DNA of 49,673 nt, taken from the NCBI GenBank assembly GCA_018334675.1, contig JAGXLL010000018.1, forward strand, positions 1-49,673, given 5' to 3'. The DNA is from Bacteroidales bacterium. GTDB taxonomy: Bacteria; Bacteroidota; Bacteroidia; Bacteroidales; UBA12077. Shown in pieces: positions 24,450 through 32,906 of this stretch. Each line of letters starts with the position of its first letter. The stretch's first letter is position 1. The position numbers were made by a program, and so were the translations under genes. The notes beneath the pieces are model-generated. The model did not search any database. It was not told the DNA's origin and saw only the letters and a list, made by a program, of their open reading frames with translations.

Positions 24450-26252
24450 TCACCCGTGAAAATGCTCCCAGATTACGCTGGCCTTAGCGGGGCCTACGTC
24501 GCGGGCAAGGGTGGTGCGGTCAAGCTTGCGCACCTCGGCCACCGAGCCGTACTTCTCCAGCAGGATCTGGGCGGTGCGGGGACCGATGCCTTCGATCCCT
24601 TCCAGCTCGGTGGAAGTAAAATCCTGGCTGCGTTTCTGACGGTGAAACTGTATGCCGAACCGGTGGGCTTCATCGCGCAGGTGCTGGATCGTCTTCAGGC
24701 TCGAAGATTTCTTGTCCAGGTACAACGGCACGGGATCCCCGGGAAAATAGATCTCCTCCAGCCGCTTGGCAATGCCGATGACCACCACCTGGTCCTGTAT
24801 GCCCAGCTCCTGCATGCTGCTGCGGGCAGCCGAAAGCTGGCCCTTGCCGCCATCGATCACCACCAGCTGGGGAAGCTCATCGCCGTTGTTCAGCAACCGC
24901 CGGTAGCGGCGAAAAACAACCTCTTTCATTGAGGCATAGTCATCGGGACCCCTCACGCTCCGGATATTGAAATGCCGGTACTCCTTGCGGGATGGTTTGC
25001 CGTTGCGGAACACCACACAGGCAGCCACCGGATGCTGCCCCTGGATATTGGAGTTGTCGAAGCACTCGATATGCCGGGGCAGACGATCCATGCGCAGGTC
25101 TTTCTGTAGCTGCTCCAGCTCGCGGTTGCGGGAAAATTTGGCCTGGATCTTCTCGTTGCGTTTCTCCTTCTCGTAGTGGTAATACTTCAGGTTCCGCTCG
25201 GAGAGCTCCAGCAGCTTCTTCTTGTCGCCTTTTTTAGGAACAGTGATCCGCAGCCCTTCCATGGGATAATCGATCCCAAAGGGCACCACCAATTCGTTGG
25301 AGTGACTCTCCAGGCGCTGACGGATGTCGGTGATCACCATCGGCAAAAGGTCGGCCGGTTCTTCATCCAGCTTGCGTTTCATCTCTACGGTATGCGACTG
25401 CACGATGCGGCCCGCCACCACCTTCAGGTAATTGACATAGACCTGCCGGCCTTTCTCGAGGACCGAAAAGACATCGACGTTGTGGATGCGGGTGTTGACC
25501 ACTGTGGACCGGCTCTTGTATTTCTCCAGCAGCTGAATCTTCTCTTTGATCGACTGGGCCTCCTCAAACTGATGCGCCCCGGCATAATCATCCATCATCC
25601 CCCGCATGTAGTCGATCACCTCCTGGATATCACCCTTGAGGATGCGCTTGATATGCCCGATGGAACGGTTGTACGCTTCCTCCGACTGCATGCCGATGCA
25701 GGGTGCCTTGCAGTTGCCAATATGATATTCGAGGCATTCTTTGAACCGGCCATTTTGAATGTTCTCCGGGGTGAGGTTATAGGTACAGGTGCGCAGGGGA
25801 TATATTCTGCGGACCAGATCCAGCAAAACGCGCACCATGTTGGCCGAAGTATAAGGACCAAAATAGAGCGAGCCGTCTTTCACCACGTTGCGGGTCGAAA
25901 ACACCCGGGGAAAGGGCTCATTCCTGATGCATATCCAGGGAAAAGTCTTGTCGTCCTTGAGCTGAACATTATACCGCGGCTGATATTTCTTGATCAGGTT
26001 GTTCTCCAGCAACAGGGCATCCGACTCCGATTCCACCACGATGAACTGGATATCGGCAATGCGCGAGACCAGCATCGCCAGGCGGTGGCTTTCATGCCGA
26101 CCCTTGTTGAAGTAGCTGGCCACCCTTTTCTTCAGGTTCTTGGCTTTGCCCACATAGATCACCTGCCCCTGGCTGTCGTAGAACTGATAAACACCGGGTT
26201 TACCAGGCAGGGTGGAGACTTTCTCAGGTGGTTGGTTGTTGGTTTGCCCCAT
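24450..26252 (-). CDS. uvrC: UvrABC system protein C (excinuclease subunit)
   Basis: Nuclease of nucleotide excision repair that makes both incisions after UvrA/UvrB recognise damage. The 600 residues from the ATG at 26252 are the normal length. The longer frame to 26297 would begin inside a parS-like site and is less likely. Domains: GIY-YIG nuclease at the N-terminus (PGVYQFYDSQGQVIYVGKAK), a UvrB-binding UVR region in the middle (MMDDYAGAHQFEEAQSIKEK), the RNase H-like C-terminal nuclease (HIECFDNSNIQGQHPVAACV, VVIDGGKGQLSAA), and the terminal helix-hairpin-helix (LEGIEGIGPRTAQILLEKYG). It follows the adenine deaminase gene on the same strand with a 79-base gap holding parS-like site 2. 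Confidence 0.96.
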   Translation of the reverse strand: MGQTNNQPPEKVSTLPGKPGVYQFYDSQGQVIYVGKAKNLKKRVASYFNKGRHESHRLAMLVSRIADIQFIVVESESDALLLENNLIKKYQPRYNVQLKDDKTFPWICIRNEPFPRVFSTRNVVKDGSLYFGPYTSANMVRVLLDLVRRIYPLRTCTYNLTPENIQNGRFKECLEYHIGNCKAPCIGMQSEEAYNRSIGHIKRILKGDIQEVIDYMRGMMDDYAGAHQFEEAQSIKEKIQLLEKYKSRSTVVNTRIHNVDVFSVLEKGRQVYVNYLKVVAGRIVQSHTVEMKRKLDEEPADLLPMVITDIRQRLESHSNELVVPFGIDYPMEGLRITVPKKGDKKKLLELSERNLKYYHYEKEKRNEKIQAKFSRNRELEQLQKDLRMDRLPRHIECFDNSNIQGQHPVAACVVFRNGKPSRKEYRHFNIRSVRGPDDYASMKEVVFRRYRRLLNNGDELPQLVVIDGGKGQLSAARSSMQELGIQDQVVVIGIAKRLEEIYFPGDPVPLYLDKKSSSLKTIQHLRDEAHRFGIQFHRQKRSQDFTSTELEGIEGIGPRTAQILLEKYGSVAEVRKLDRTTLARDVGPAKASVIWEHFHG

Positions 26253-26289
26253 AGCGGTAATCCTAAACACAATCAGGGCCGGACGGGTG

Positions 26290-26305
26290 GGTTCCACGTG
26301 GAACG
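26290..26305. other. parS-like centromere site 2
   Basis: A perfect GTTCCACGTGGAAC core (26291-26304), flanked G and G, lies in the spacer between the adenine deaminase stop and the uvrC start. Confidence 0.78.
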
Positions 26306-26331
26306 ATCACGGGAACCCGGCCCCTGGCCGC

Positions 26332-27975
26332 TCATTCGCCGGCAAAAAGGCCGGTATGTTCAAAGCGGGTGACATCAAACAAACCTTTGTCGGTGATCTT
26401 CAGCTCCGGGATAACCGGCAGGGCCATGAAAGAAAGGGTCATGAAAGGCGCTTCCAGCGTGCACCCCAGTTTTCGGGCCAACCCCGAAAGTTCCTGATAC
26501 CGCCTGGCCACTTCCTCGCCGGGTTGGTGCGTCATCAAGCCGGCTATCTCCAAGGGCAGTCCTTCAGCCTTCTCACCATCCCACACCACGATGCCGCCCT
26601 TTTGCCGGATGAGCTGATTGAGCGCCTCCTGCAAGCTTTGGTCGTCGGCTCCCACGGCCATCAAATTGTGGCTGTCATGGGCGATGCTGGTGGCCAGGGC
26701 CCCCTTGTTCAAGCCAAAATTCCGGATAAAAGCCACGGCAGGCTGCTGAGGCTGATACCGGTTCACCACCGCAATCTTCAACATATCCTTTTCGGTATCC
26801 GCTTCCAGGTAGCCTGCTCTTGGAGTTACTTTCTCCACCGACGAGGAGGTATAGAGCTCATTGTCCTGTGCATGAATAACCCGGATCTTATCTCCCCGGG
26901 CAGGTACCCTGAAATCATCGGCCGACAACTCCCGGGCGTTCATCACGTTGGGATGGTCTTCCGACAGGGGTTCATAAAGCGTCCTTTCATGCTCGGAGTC
27001 GTAGACCTGCTGTCCACCGATGTAAACGCCCAGCATAGTAAATTTCCGTGGATCATCTACCAGGATGAAGTCGGCCGGGTCGCCTTCCCGCAGCAAGCCC
27101 ACTTCCAGGTCATAATGTTTTACCGGATTCCACGTAGCAGCGATCAGCAAATTGAAAAAATCCAGACCGCGTTCCTGTCCCATCCGAATAAGCTTGTCGA
27201 TGTGTCCGTCTATCAGGTCATCGGGATGGCGGTCGTCCGAACACAGCATCACCTGCTCGGGATATTCATCAATAAGGGGGTATAAGGCATCAAAATCCCG
27301 GGCGGCGCTTCCTTCCCGGATCTGTATGGTCATCCCCGCCCGGATCTTTTCCCGGGCTTCCTCATAATCATGACATTCATGGTCGGTGGTGATGCCTGCC
27401 GAGGCGTATTTCTTCAGGTCTTCTCCCCGTACCCCGGGCGCATGACCGTCGATGGGCTTGTTGACCTGGTGGGCCAGGGAAATTTTACGCATCACCTCTT
27501 CGTCCTGGTGGACCACACCGGGAAAATTCATCATCTCGGCCAGGTATTTGAAACGGGCCTCATGGAGCAGCTCTCCCACTATATTGCTGTCCAGCACGGC
27601 GCCCGCCGTCTCAAAGGGAGTGGCGGGTACACAGGAGGGCACTCCGAAATAAAACTTGACGGGCGAGCGGTTTCCGTCGCGCACCATAAACTCGATGCCT
27701 TTGCGTCCCAAAACATTGGCGATCTCATGGGGGTCGGATACCGTGGCCACGGTACCATGCTTCATGGCAATACGTGAGAACTGCTGGGGCGAGAGCATGC
27801 TGCTCTCAATATGAATGTGGCTGTCGACCAGTCCGGGCAGAATATAAATGTCATCAACCGGCTTGTCAATGGTCTCAATTTTTTTGATGCGTCCCTCCCG
27901 GATCAGGATCCGCGAAGGCACGAAAGAACGGGTAGGGACATCCGCCAGATATCCCTGAACGGTTTTTGTCTTCAT
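26332..27975 (-). CDS. ade: Adenine deaminase
   Basis: Amidohydrolase-family enzyme converting adenine to hypoxanthine and ammonia for purine salvage. The 547 residues are the usual length for the bacterial Ade type (about 550-600). The metal-binding start of the barrel reads LPGLVDSHIHIESSML, with the HxH motif and the ESSML segment characteristic of adenine deaminase rather than dihydroorotase or other amidohydrolases. Further family motifs are GTVATVSDPHEIANVLG, the IDGHAPGVRGEDL segment, and LCSDDRHPDDLIDGHIDKLI with a metal-ligand aspartate. The C-terminal part carries ATSIAHDSHNLMAVGADD, also typical. It lies 31 bases after the mnmG stop and is probably in the same transcript. Confidence 0.94.
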   Translation of the reverse strand: MKTKTVQGYLADVPTRSFVPSRILIREGRIKKIETIDKPVDDIYILPGLVDSHIHIESSMLSPQQFSRIAMKHGTVATVSDPHEIANVLGRKGIEFMVRDGNRSPVKFYFGVPSCVPATPFETAGAVLDSNIVGELLHEARFKYLAEMMNFPGVVHQDEEVMRKISLAHQVNKPIDGHAPGVRGEDLKKYASAGITTDHECHDYEEAREKIRAGMTIQIREGSAARDFDALYPLIDEYPEQVMLCSDDRHPDDLIDGHIDKLIRMGQERGLDFFNLLIAATWNPVKHYDLEVGLLREGDPADFILVDDPRKFTMLGVYIGGQQVYDSEHERTLYEPLSEDHPNVMNARELSADDFRVPARGDKIRVIHAQDNELYTSSSVEKVTPRAGYLEADTEKDMLKIAVVNRYQPQQPAVAFIRNFGLNKGALATSIAHDSHNLMAVGADDQSLQEALNQLIRQKGGIVVWDGEKAEGLPLEIAGLMTHQPGEEVARRYQELSGLARKLGCTLEAPFMTLSFMALPVIPELKITDKGLFDVTRFEHTGLFAGE

Positions 27976-27990
27976 AGGCAGGTTTATTGA

Positions 27991-28006
27991 TGTTCCACGT
28001 GGAACA
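27991..28006. other. parS-like centromere site 3 (perfect 16-bp palindrome)
   Basis: TGTTCCACGTGGAACA is a full 16-base palindrome, the best of the four. It exactly fills the space between the mnmG stop codon (ending at 28007) and the leader of the adenine deaminase gene. Confidence 0.85.
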
Positions 28007-29881
28007 CTAACGTCCGAAATAGATCAGCAGCACGCTGATATCGGAGGGCGATACGCCGCTGATGCGGGAAGCCTGTCCGATGGTGCGGGGCCGGATCTTA
28101 TTGAGTTTTTGACGGGCCTCAAACGAGAGGCTCTGTACTTTGTCGTAGTTGAAATCCTCTTTGATCTGCACGTGTTCGAGCCGGTTCAGCTTGCCGGCGA
28201 TCTCCTTCTCCCGGTTGATGTATCCGCTGTATTTGATCAGTATCTCAACAGCTTCCATGATCTCTTCTTTCCGGTTGGGAAGATGATCGTACAATTTTCT
28301 CAGATCGGGAACATATTGGATCAGCTGATAGATGTCCACCTGTGGCCTCAGCAGGATGTCCACCAACTTGCGTTTTTGCCGAATCTCAGAAGTATCCAGA
28401 TCACCGAGCAACGGGTTGATCTCATCGGGGGATGTGCTGTAATTTTTTATGAAATGGATGATGTGATCGCGGTGGCCAATCTTTTCCCGTAGCAATCCGT
28501 AGCGGTACCCACTGGCCAACCCGATCTTGTAGCTCATCTCGGTCAGCCGGATATCGGCATTGTCCTGGCGCAGCATCAGCCGGTATTCGGCACGGGAGGT
28601 GAACATCCGGTAGGGCTCGTCAACGCCTTTGGTGATCAGATCATCGATTAGCACGCCAATATAGGCCTGATCGCGGCCAAGGATGAATTCGTGATCGTCT
28701 TTCACCTTCTGGTGGGCATTGATACCGGCGATGATGCCCTGGGCCCCCGCTTCTTCATAACCGGTGGTCCCGTTGACCTGACCGGCGAAAAAAAGATTGC
28801 GGACCTTCCTGGTCTCCAGGGTATACTCCAGCTGGGTAGGCGAAAAGAAATCGTATTCAATGGCATAGCCGGGCCGGAAGATGCGGGCATTCTCAAAGCC
28901 CGGGAGGTTGCGGATGCCTTCATATTGCACTTCCCATGGCAGGGAAGAAGAAAACCCGTTCAAATAACACTCCACGGTATTCGCTCCTTCCGGTTCGAGG
29001 AAAAGCTGATGGGAGTCCTTGTCGGCAAAGGTAACGACCTTGTCTTCGATGCTCGGGCAGTAACGCGGTCCGATGCTGTTGATGGTGCCATTGAACATGG
29101 GCGATTGCCCGAAACCTTTTTCCAGGATGCCGTGCACCTGCCGGTCGGTAAAAGTGATGTAACAGCTTCGTTCCTCGGCCAGGAGTCCTTCCTGCGGCAG
29201 GAAAGAGAACTGCTTGGGATTGCTGTCCCCGGGCTGCTCCTGTAGCCGGGAATAATCGATGGTTCTTCCGTCGATCCGTGCCGGGGTGCCGGTCTTCATG
29301 CGCCCGGTCTCGAAGCCATGGTCGAGGATCTGAGCGGAAAGACTGTTGGCAGGTGCTTCGCCAGCCCTTCCCCCTTCCACTTTCCGGTTACCGATGTGCA
29401 TCAGCCCGTTCAGGAAGGTGCCGGCCGTGAGGATGACCATCTTTCCATGGAAAGGTATGCCCAGCTTGGTCTGAACGCCATAAACGGTATGGTTTTGGAT
29501 CAGCAGTTGTTCTACTTGATCCTGCCAGAAATCCAGGTTGGGTAGGCCCTCCAGCTTTTCCCGCCATTTGCGGGAAAATTTCATTCGGTCGCATTGGGCC
29601 CGCGGACTCCACATGGCGGGTCCCTTCGACTTATTGAGCATCCGGAACTGTATCATGCTCTCGTCCGTAACGATCCCACTGTATCCGCCAAGGGCATCCA
29701 GCTCCCTCACGATCTGACCCTTGGCGATACCTCCCATGGCAGGATTGCAGGACATTTGCGCAATCTTGGTCATGTCCATAGTGATCAGCAGCACCCTCGA
29801 GCCAAGATTGGCTGCGGCGGCAGCGGCTTCACTTCCGGCATGACCAGCTCCTACTACAATAACATCATATTGCGGATTCAT
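28007..29881 (-). CDS. mnmG: tRNA uridine-5-carboxymethylaminomethyl modification enzyme MnmG (GidA)
   Basis: FAD-dependent enzyme that with MnmE modifies the wobble uridine of several tRNAs. At 624 residues it has normal length. The FAD-binding dinucleotide motif is at the N-terminus (VIVVGAGHAGSEAAAAAANLG has the GxGxxGxE pattern). The two MnmG signatures are visible: GGIAKGQIVRELDALGG near residue 50 and GLMHIGNRKVEGGRAGE further in. The C-terminal MnmE-binding helical domain reads LSFEARQKLNKIRPRTIGQA, followed by SRISGVSPSDISVLLIYF. The gene is often close to the origin in bacteria, which agrees with the parS-like site adjoining its stop codon. A -7 element (29937-29944, - strand) precedes it. 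Confidence 0.97.
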   Translation of the reverse strand: MNPQYDVIVVGAGHAGSEAAAAAANLGSRVLLITMDMTKIAQMSCNPAMGGIAKGQIVRELDALGGYSGIVTDESMIQFRMLNKSKGPAMWSPRAQCDRMKFSRKWREKLEGLPNLDFWQDQVEQLLIQNHTVYGVQTKLGIPFHGKMVILTAGTFLNGLMHIGNRKVEGGRAGEAPANSLSAQILDHGFETGRMKTGTPARIDGRTIDYSRLQEQPGDSNPKQFSFLPQEGLLAEERSCYITFTDRQVHGILEKGFGQSPMFNGTINSIGPRYCPSIEDKVVTFADKDSHQLFLEPEGANTVECYLNGFSSSLPWEVQYEGIRNLPGFENARIFRPGYAIEYDFFSPTQLEYTLETRKVRNLFFAGQVNGTTGYEEAGAQGIIAGINAHQKVKDDHEFILGRDQAYIGVLIDDLITKGVDEPYRMFTSRAEYRLMLRQDNADIRLTEMSYKIGLASGYRYGLLREKIGHRDHIIHFIKNYSTSPDEINPLLGDLDTSEIRQKRKLVDILLRPQVDIYQLIQYVPDLRKLYDHLPNRKEEIMEAVEILIKYSGYINREKEIAGKLNRLEHVQIKEDFNYDKVQSLSFEARQKLNKIRPRTIGQASRISGVSPSDISVLLIYFGR

Positions 29882-29936
29882 AATCAGTCTTTATTGACAA
29901 CGACACCATCCTGGGTGGTTTGTTCATACCACCGGG

Positions 29937-29944
29937 CAAAGTTA
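29937..29944 (-). promoter_or_regulatory. -7 promoter element upstream of mnmG
   Basis: TAACTTTG on the - strand (29944 to 29937) matches TANNTTTG, about 55 bases before the mnmG ATG. A poor -33 region (T-rich) lies upstream. mnmG may therefore be transcribed apart from ybeY. Confidence 0.45.
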
Positions 29945-29988
29945 ATATATTAACGTGAAAAAAGGGAGGTTGTGTATTATAAATAAGC

Positions 29989-30417
29989 CTAACGGAAATG
30001 CTGGCGGTAGTAATCGATGTATTTGTCCTCCAGGGAATGCATGAATTCCTTCTCCTCTTCGGTTTGATCCCGGTAACCGATCAGGTGAAGCAATCCGTGA
30101 ATGGTTACCCTCAACAGCTCATCTTCAAAGTCGGCCTCATACCAGCGGGCGTTCTCCTGAACCTTGTCCAGGCTGATGAAGACATCTCCCTCCACTTCCA
30201 TCGACGGTCCGTAATGGAAAGCAATTACATCGGTGTAATAATCGTGGTTGAGGTATTTGCGGTTCAACTCCAGGATCTCATCATTGTTGGTGAATATGAT
30301 GTTGATATCTCCCGGCTGCTCTTTCTCCTGATCTAAAACGGCGTGGGCTAAACGGGTAAGGTGATTGTCATTGGGGCGTTCAAAAGCAGAATAATTGTGG
30401 TGAATCAGAACGCCCAT
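29989..30417 (-). CDS. ybeY: Endoribonuclease YbeY (rRNA maturation factor)
   Basis: Metal-dependent endoribonuclease involved in 16S rRNA 3'-end maturation and ribosome quality control. The 142 residues are typical. The family's zinc motif is H-G-x-x-H-L-x-G-Y-D-H; here it reads HGLLHLIGYRDQTEEE, so the first two histidines are kept while the third ligand position holds Asp (GYRD) instead of His. As far as I know that is the usual state in Bacteroidota YbeY rather than a defect. LNRKYLNHDYYTDVIAFHYG is the other conserved segment, matching L-N-x-x-[YF]-[RL]-x-x-D-x-x-T-D-V-L-[SA]-F. It lies 4 bases after the RsbW-like gene and is clearly in one operon with it. Confidence 0.93.
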   Translation of the reverse strand: MGVLIHHNYSAFERPNDNHLTRLAHAVLDQEKEQPGDINIIFTNNDEILELNRKYLNHDYYTDVIAFHYGPSMEVEGDVFISLDKVQENARWYEADFEDELLRVTIHGLLHLIGYRDQTEEEKEFMHSLEDKYIDYYRQHFR

Positions 30418-30421
30418 GATT

Positions 30422-30817
30422 CTAAAGATTGAAACTCATCTGAACCAGCTTGCCGTCCTTGAAAAATTCCACCTTATCGGCCAGGTGCTGCATCAGATAG
30501 ATGCCCCTGCCGTGAATATTCTCTATGTTCTCGGGTTTGGTGGGATCAGGCAGATGGGTGTAGTCGAATCCTTCCCCTTCATCTTCAACCAGGATCCTGA
30601 TGCTGTCCTGGTCCATCTGAAAACTTAAAAAGACTTTCTTGTTCACATCTTCCTTGTTGCCATGTACAATGGAATTGTTCACGGCTTCTACGGTGGCTAT
30701 CAAAACCTTTCCATAGATGTCGCTATGGATCTCATTCTCCTCAGAAAACTCATCCACAAACTTTTCAACTTCATTGATGTTATCTATTTGGGATATGATG
30801 TTAAGACGCTTCTCCAT
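30422..30817 (-). CDS. RsbW-like ATP-binding protein (serine kinase anti-sigma type)
   Basis: A 131-residue GHKL-fold ATPase of the RsbW/SpoIIAB type. Such proteins bind a sigma factor or phosphorylate a STAS anti-anti-sigma factor. The ATP-binding boxes are complete: N-box EAVNNSIVHGN (about 44-54), G1 VEDEGEGFDYTHLPDP (about 77-92), G2 NIHGRGIYLMQHLAD (about 101-115). It stands directly upstream of ybeY in a run of housekeeping genes, a fixed position in many Bacteroidota. No sigma-B-like factor or STAS protein is nearby. The two SpoIIE phosphatases at 3.8-7.7 kb are plausible opposing enzymes, but that link is inference. Its partner cannot be named from this window. Confidence 0.88.
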   Translation of the reverse strand: MEKRLNIISQIDNINEVEKFVDEFSEENEIHSDIYGKVLIATVEAVNNSIVHGNKEDVNKKVFLSFQMDQDSIRILVEDEGEGFDYTHLPDPTKPENIENIHGRGIYLMQHLADKVEFFKDGKLVQMSFNL

Positions 30818-30912
30818 AGAATGAAGGGATTATATAAAAAGTTTATACTGTAAAAATAATGATTTGTTACAAATTTCCTGAACAAAATTAAACATTTAAG
30901 ATATTCCACCAT

Positions 30913-32094
30913 CTATTTGAGCCATTCTTCCGGGTTCAGCTTCTGATTCTCATGGTATATCTCCAGGTGCAGTACATTTTCGCTGTTGCTCTGATCGGTG
31001 AAGACCTGTCCGATCACTTGACCCCGTTGAATGCGCTGGCCGGGTTGTACATCTACATCGATCAGGTTGGAATAGACCGACAGATAATTGCCATGGCGTA
31101 TGATCACCGTGAGGTTGGCTCCGGGGATGGCTACCACCTTTCGGGCAACCCCTTCAAATATGCACCTCACCGATGAATTCTGCATGGTGCTGATGTCAAT
31201 GCCATTGTTGTTGAGCTTAATGCCCTTCAGCACAGGATGGCTGTTTTCCCCGAATTGCCGGGTAACGATGCCGTTGCTGATGGGCCAGGGCAGCTCTCCC
31301 TTCTGTTGCTCAAAGGAGGTGGAGATTCTCTTCTGATCGGCGGAAAGGTTACGCCAGCGGTTGGTTTTGCGCCGTTCTTCTTCAATGATCTTTTGGATCT
31401 CATCCTCAAGCTGTGCTATTATATTCTTTTTCTGTGTAATATCTTTACGCAGTTGTTCCTCTTTTTGTTTCAGGTCCCGGATCTGTTCCCGGACCTGCCG
31501 CGTTTCATACTTCAGCTTATACCTCTCTGACGTCTTCTGGCTGAGAATCGACTCTTTCTGATCCCTTAAGTTCTCGTATTCCTTGATCTTGTACCTCAGC
31601 TTCTCGGCCTTGGCTTTGATCTTGGTAGCCTGATTGCGGCGGTATTTGGCATATTGATGCAAATATTTATACCGTTTGTAGGCCTGGTTGAACGACTCCG
31701 CACTCAGTATAAACATCAGCCGGTTGAAGCCTTTGTGGTGCTTATAGGCGGCAAGGATGATCTGTGCATACTGCTCCTTAAGCACCTCCAAATCCTCCTC
31801 CAGCTTTTTAACGGCTTCCCGGTTTACTTCAATCTCGTTATCCAGGTTGCTGATCTGATTGTTCAGATTAGTGATCAGGTCATTGCGAAGCTCAATCCTT
31901 TTTTGCAGTATATATAGCTCATTGAGTGTCGATTTTCTGGATGCCTGGGTTTCATCCAGGATATCATTGGCCACCCGTATCTCCTTCTGGTTGCGTTCGA
32001 TCTTTTGCCGCAATTCACTTTTGCTTTGCCCCAGCAGGGAGAATGCCACAAATATGAAAGCAAAGGTAAAGGTAAACCGCAACAGATTCTTCAT
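30913..32094 (-). CDS. EnvC-like murein hydrolase activator (degenerate LytM domain)
   Basis: A 393-residue exported protein. The signal peptide spans residues 1-22 (ending FSLLGQS). A long coiled coil of about 230 residues follows (K/E/Q-rich, for example KIKAKAEKLRYKIKEYENL). The C-terminal M23/LytM domain spans about 275-393 (LPWPISNGIVTRQFGE, LTVIIRHGNYLSVYSNL, ENVLHLEIYHENQKLNPEEW). In active M23 enzymes the zinc site uses H-x(3)-D and H-x-H. Here the first motif reads NNNGIDIS, with Asn in place of His, and the last HLE keeps only one His. This is the pattern of non-catalytic EnvC/NlpD-type activators, which switch on amidases at division. It starts 2 bases after the DUF4292 gene stop. 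Confidence 0.9.
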   Translation of the reverse strand: MKNLLRFTFTFAFIFVAFSLLGQSKSELRQKIERNQKEIRVANDILDETQASRKSTLNELYILQKRIELRNDLITNLNNQISNLDNEIEVNREAVKKLEEDLEVLKEQYAQIILAAYKHHKGFNRLMFILSAESFNQAYKRYKYLHQYAKYRRNQATKIKAKAEKLRYKIKEYENLRDQKESILSQKTSERYKLKYETRQVREQIRDLKQKEEQLRKDITQKKNIIAQLEDEIQKIIEEERRKTNRWRNLSADQKRISTSFEQQKGELPWPISNGIVTRQFGENSHPVLKGIKLNNNGIDISTMQNSSVRCIFEGVARKVVAIPGANLTVIIRHGNYLSVYSNLIDVDVQPGQRIQRGQVIGQVFTDQSNSENVLHLEIYHENQKLNPEEWLK

Positions 32095-32096
32095 AA

Positions 32097-32906
32097 TCAG
32101 TAACTGAGTATTTTATAAGAAGACGGAATATCCAGATCCATATTCACGGATCCGCCCCGATCGAACTGACTCATCTTTAGCTTCAAGGTATTGTTATATT
32201 GATTGTTATCTGATCTTATTTCAACTTCTTTGGGAAGCCATCCCCGTTCATCCTGCTCATAAGAGAGGAAATGAACCTTGAGTTTTTTGGCCCGGTTTGG
32301 CTTATAAAAAACGAGGTAGGAAGGCTTGATGATATCGTTATAGATCCAACCGTAAAAGCTCATGTTTTCCGATCCGTCCGGGGCGCGGTAGGTACCCAGA
32401 TACGTTTCATTTTTAATGGTATCTCTTGTATTGGCCGGTTCTGGGAGAGAACGAACCTGGTATCCGGCGGGTACATTGCCGGTAAAGACGGTTTGCAGGA
32501 CTTCATAATCAAAATCCATCGGGAGCATACCGGAGAAGTTGCTGTAATTGGTATAATGCACGGATTTATTCCTGCGGTCGACCATGGTGATGCTGTCTTG
32601 GGTATAAAGTATTCGGCTAACCTCTATGCCCAGGGGAGCGCGTAAGGAAAGCAATATAGCGCTGTCGCGCTTCAGCTTAACGGCAGCTTTCAGCCGGGTG
32701 CTGTTACCGGGTATCTGGTATTGTATGCGGATATTGTGAATGGTAAATGGGGAGATGTGGCTGTTGCGGTTCAAAGCGAAGGAATATCGTTTATCCGGGG
32801 CTTCCGGGATGCGTCCGGCGCGTCCGGCAAGCCTTCTTTGAGGTCCGCATTGGGTCAGAAGGATCAGCAAACCTGCAAGTATGATGAATCTATTCTTGAT
32901 CTGCAT
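32097..32906 (-). CDS. DUF4292 lipoprotein
   Basis: A 269-residue protein with a lipoprotein signal peptide (MQIKNRFIILAGLLILLTQC, Cys at 20 as lipidation site) and the DUF4292 domain, a LolA/LolB-like beta fold of Bacteroidota. Typical elements are AAVKLKRDSAILLSLRAPLG near residue 80 and VSRILYTQDSITMVDRRNKS about 20 residues later. The open frame runs upstream to 33068, but the ATG at 32906 starts a proper lipoprotein signal, so I choose it. This start overlaps the end of the TPR gene by 17 bases, so translation may be coupled. A role in lipoprotein or lipid handling at the outer membrane is inferred from the fold, not shown. Confidence 0.85.
   Translation of the reverse strand: MQIKNRFIILAGLLILLTQCGPQRRLAGRAGRIPEAPDKRYSFALNRNSHISPFTIHNIRIQYQIPGNSTRLKAAVKLKRDSAILLSLRAPLGIEVSRILYTQDSITMVDRRNKSVHYTNYSNFSGMLPMDFDYEVLQTVFTGNVPAGYQVRSLPEPANTRDTIKNETYLGTYRAPDGSENMSFYGWIYNDIIKPSYLVFYKPNRAKKLKVHFLSYEQDERGWLPKEVEIRSDNNQYNNTLKLKMSQFDRGGSVNMDLDIPSSYKILSY

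Noticed and set aside
24402-24932. A 176-codon + strand frame starting in the spacer before uvrC
   Set aside because: Mostly antisense to uvrC with no motif; it crosses no promoter I can see.
25176-26372. A 398-codon + strand frame opposite uvrC
   Set aside because: Shadow of uvrC, which has all its domains; no ribosome site or family resemblance.
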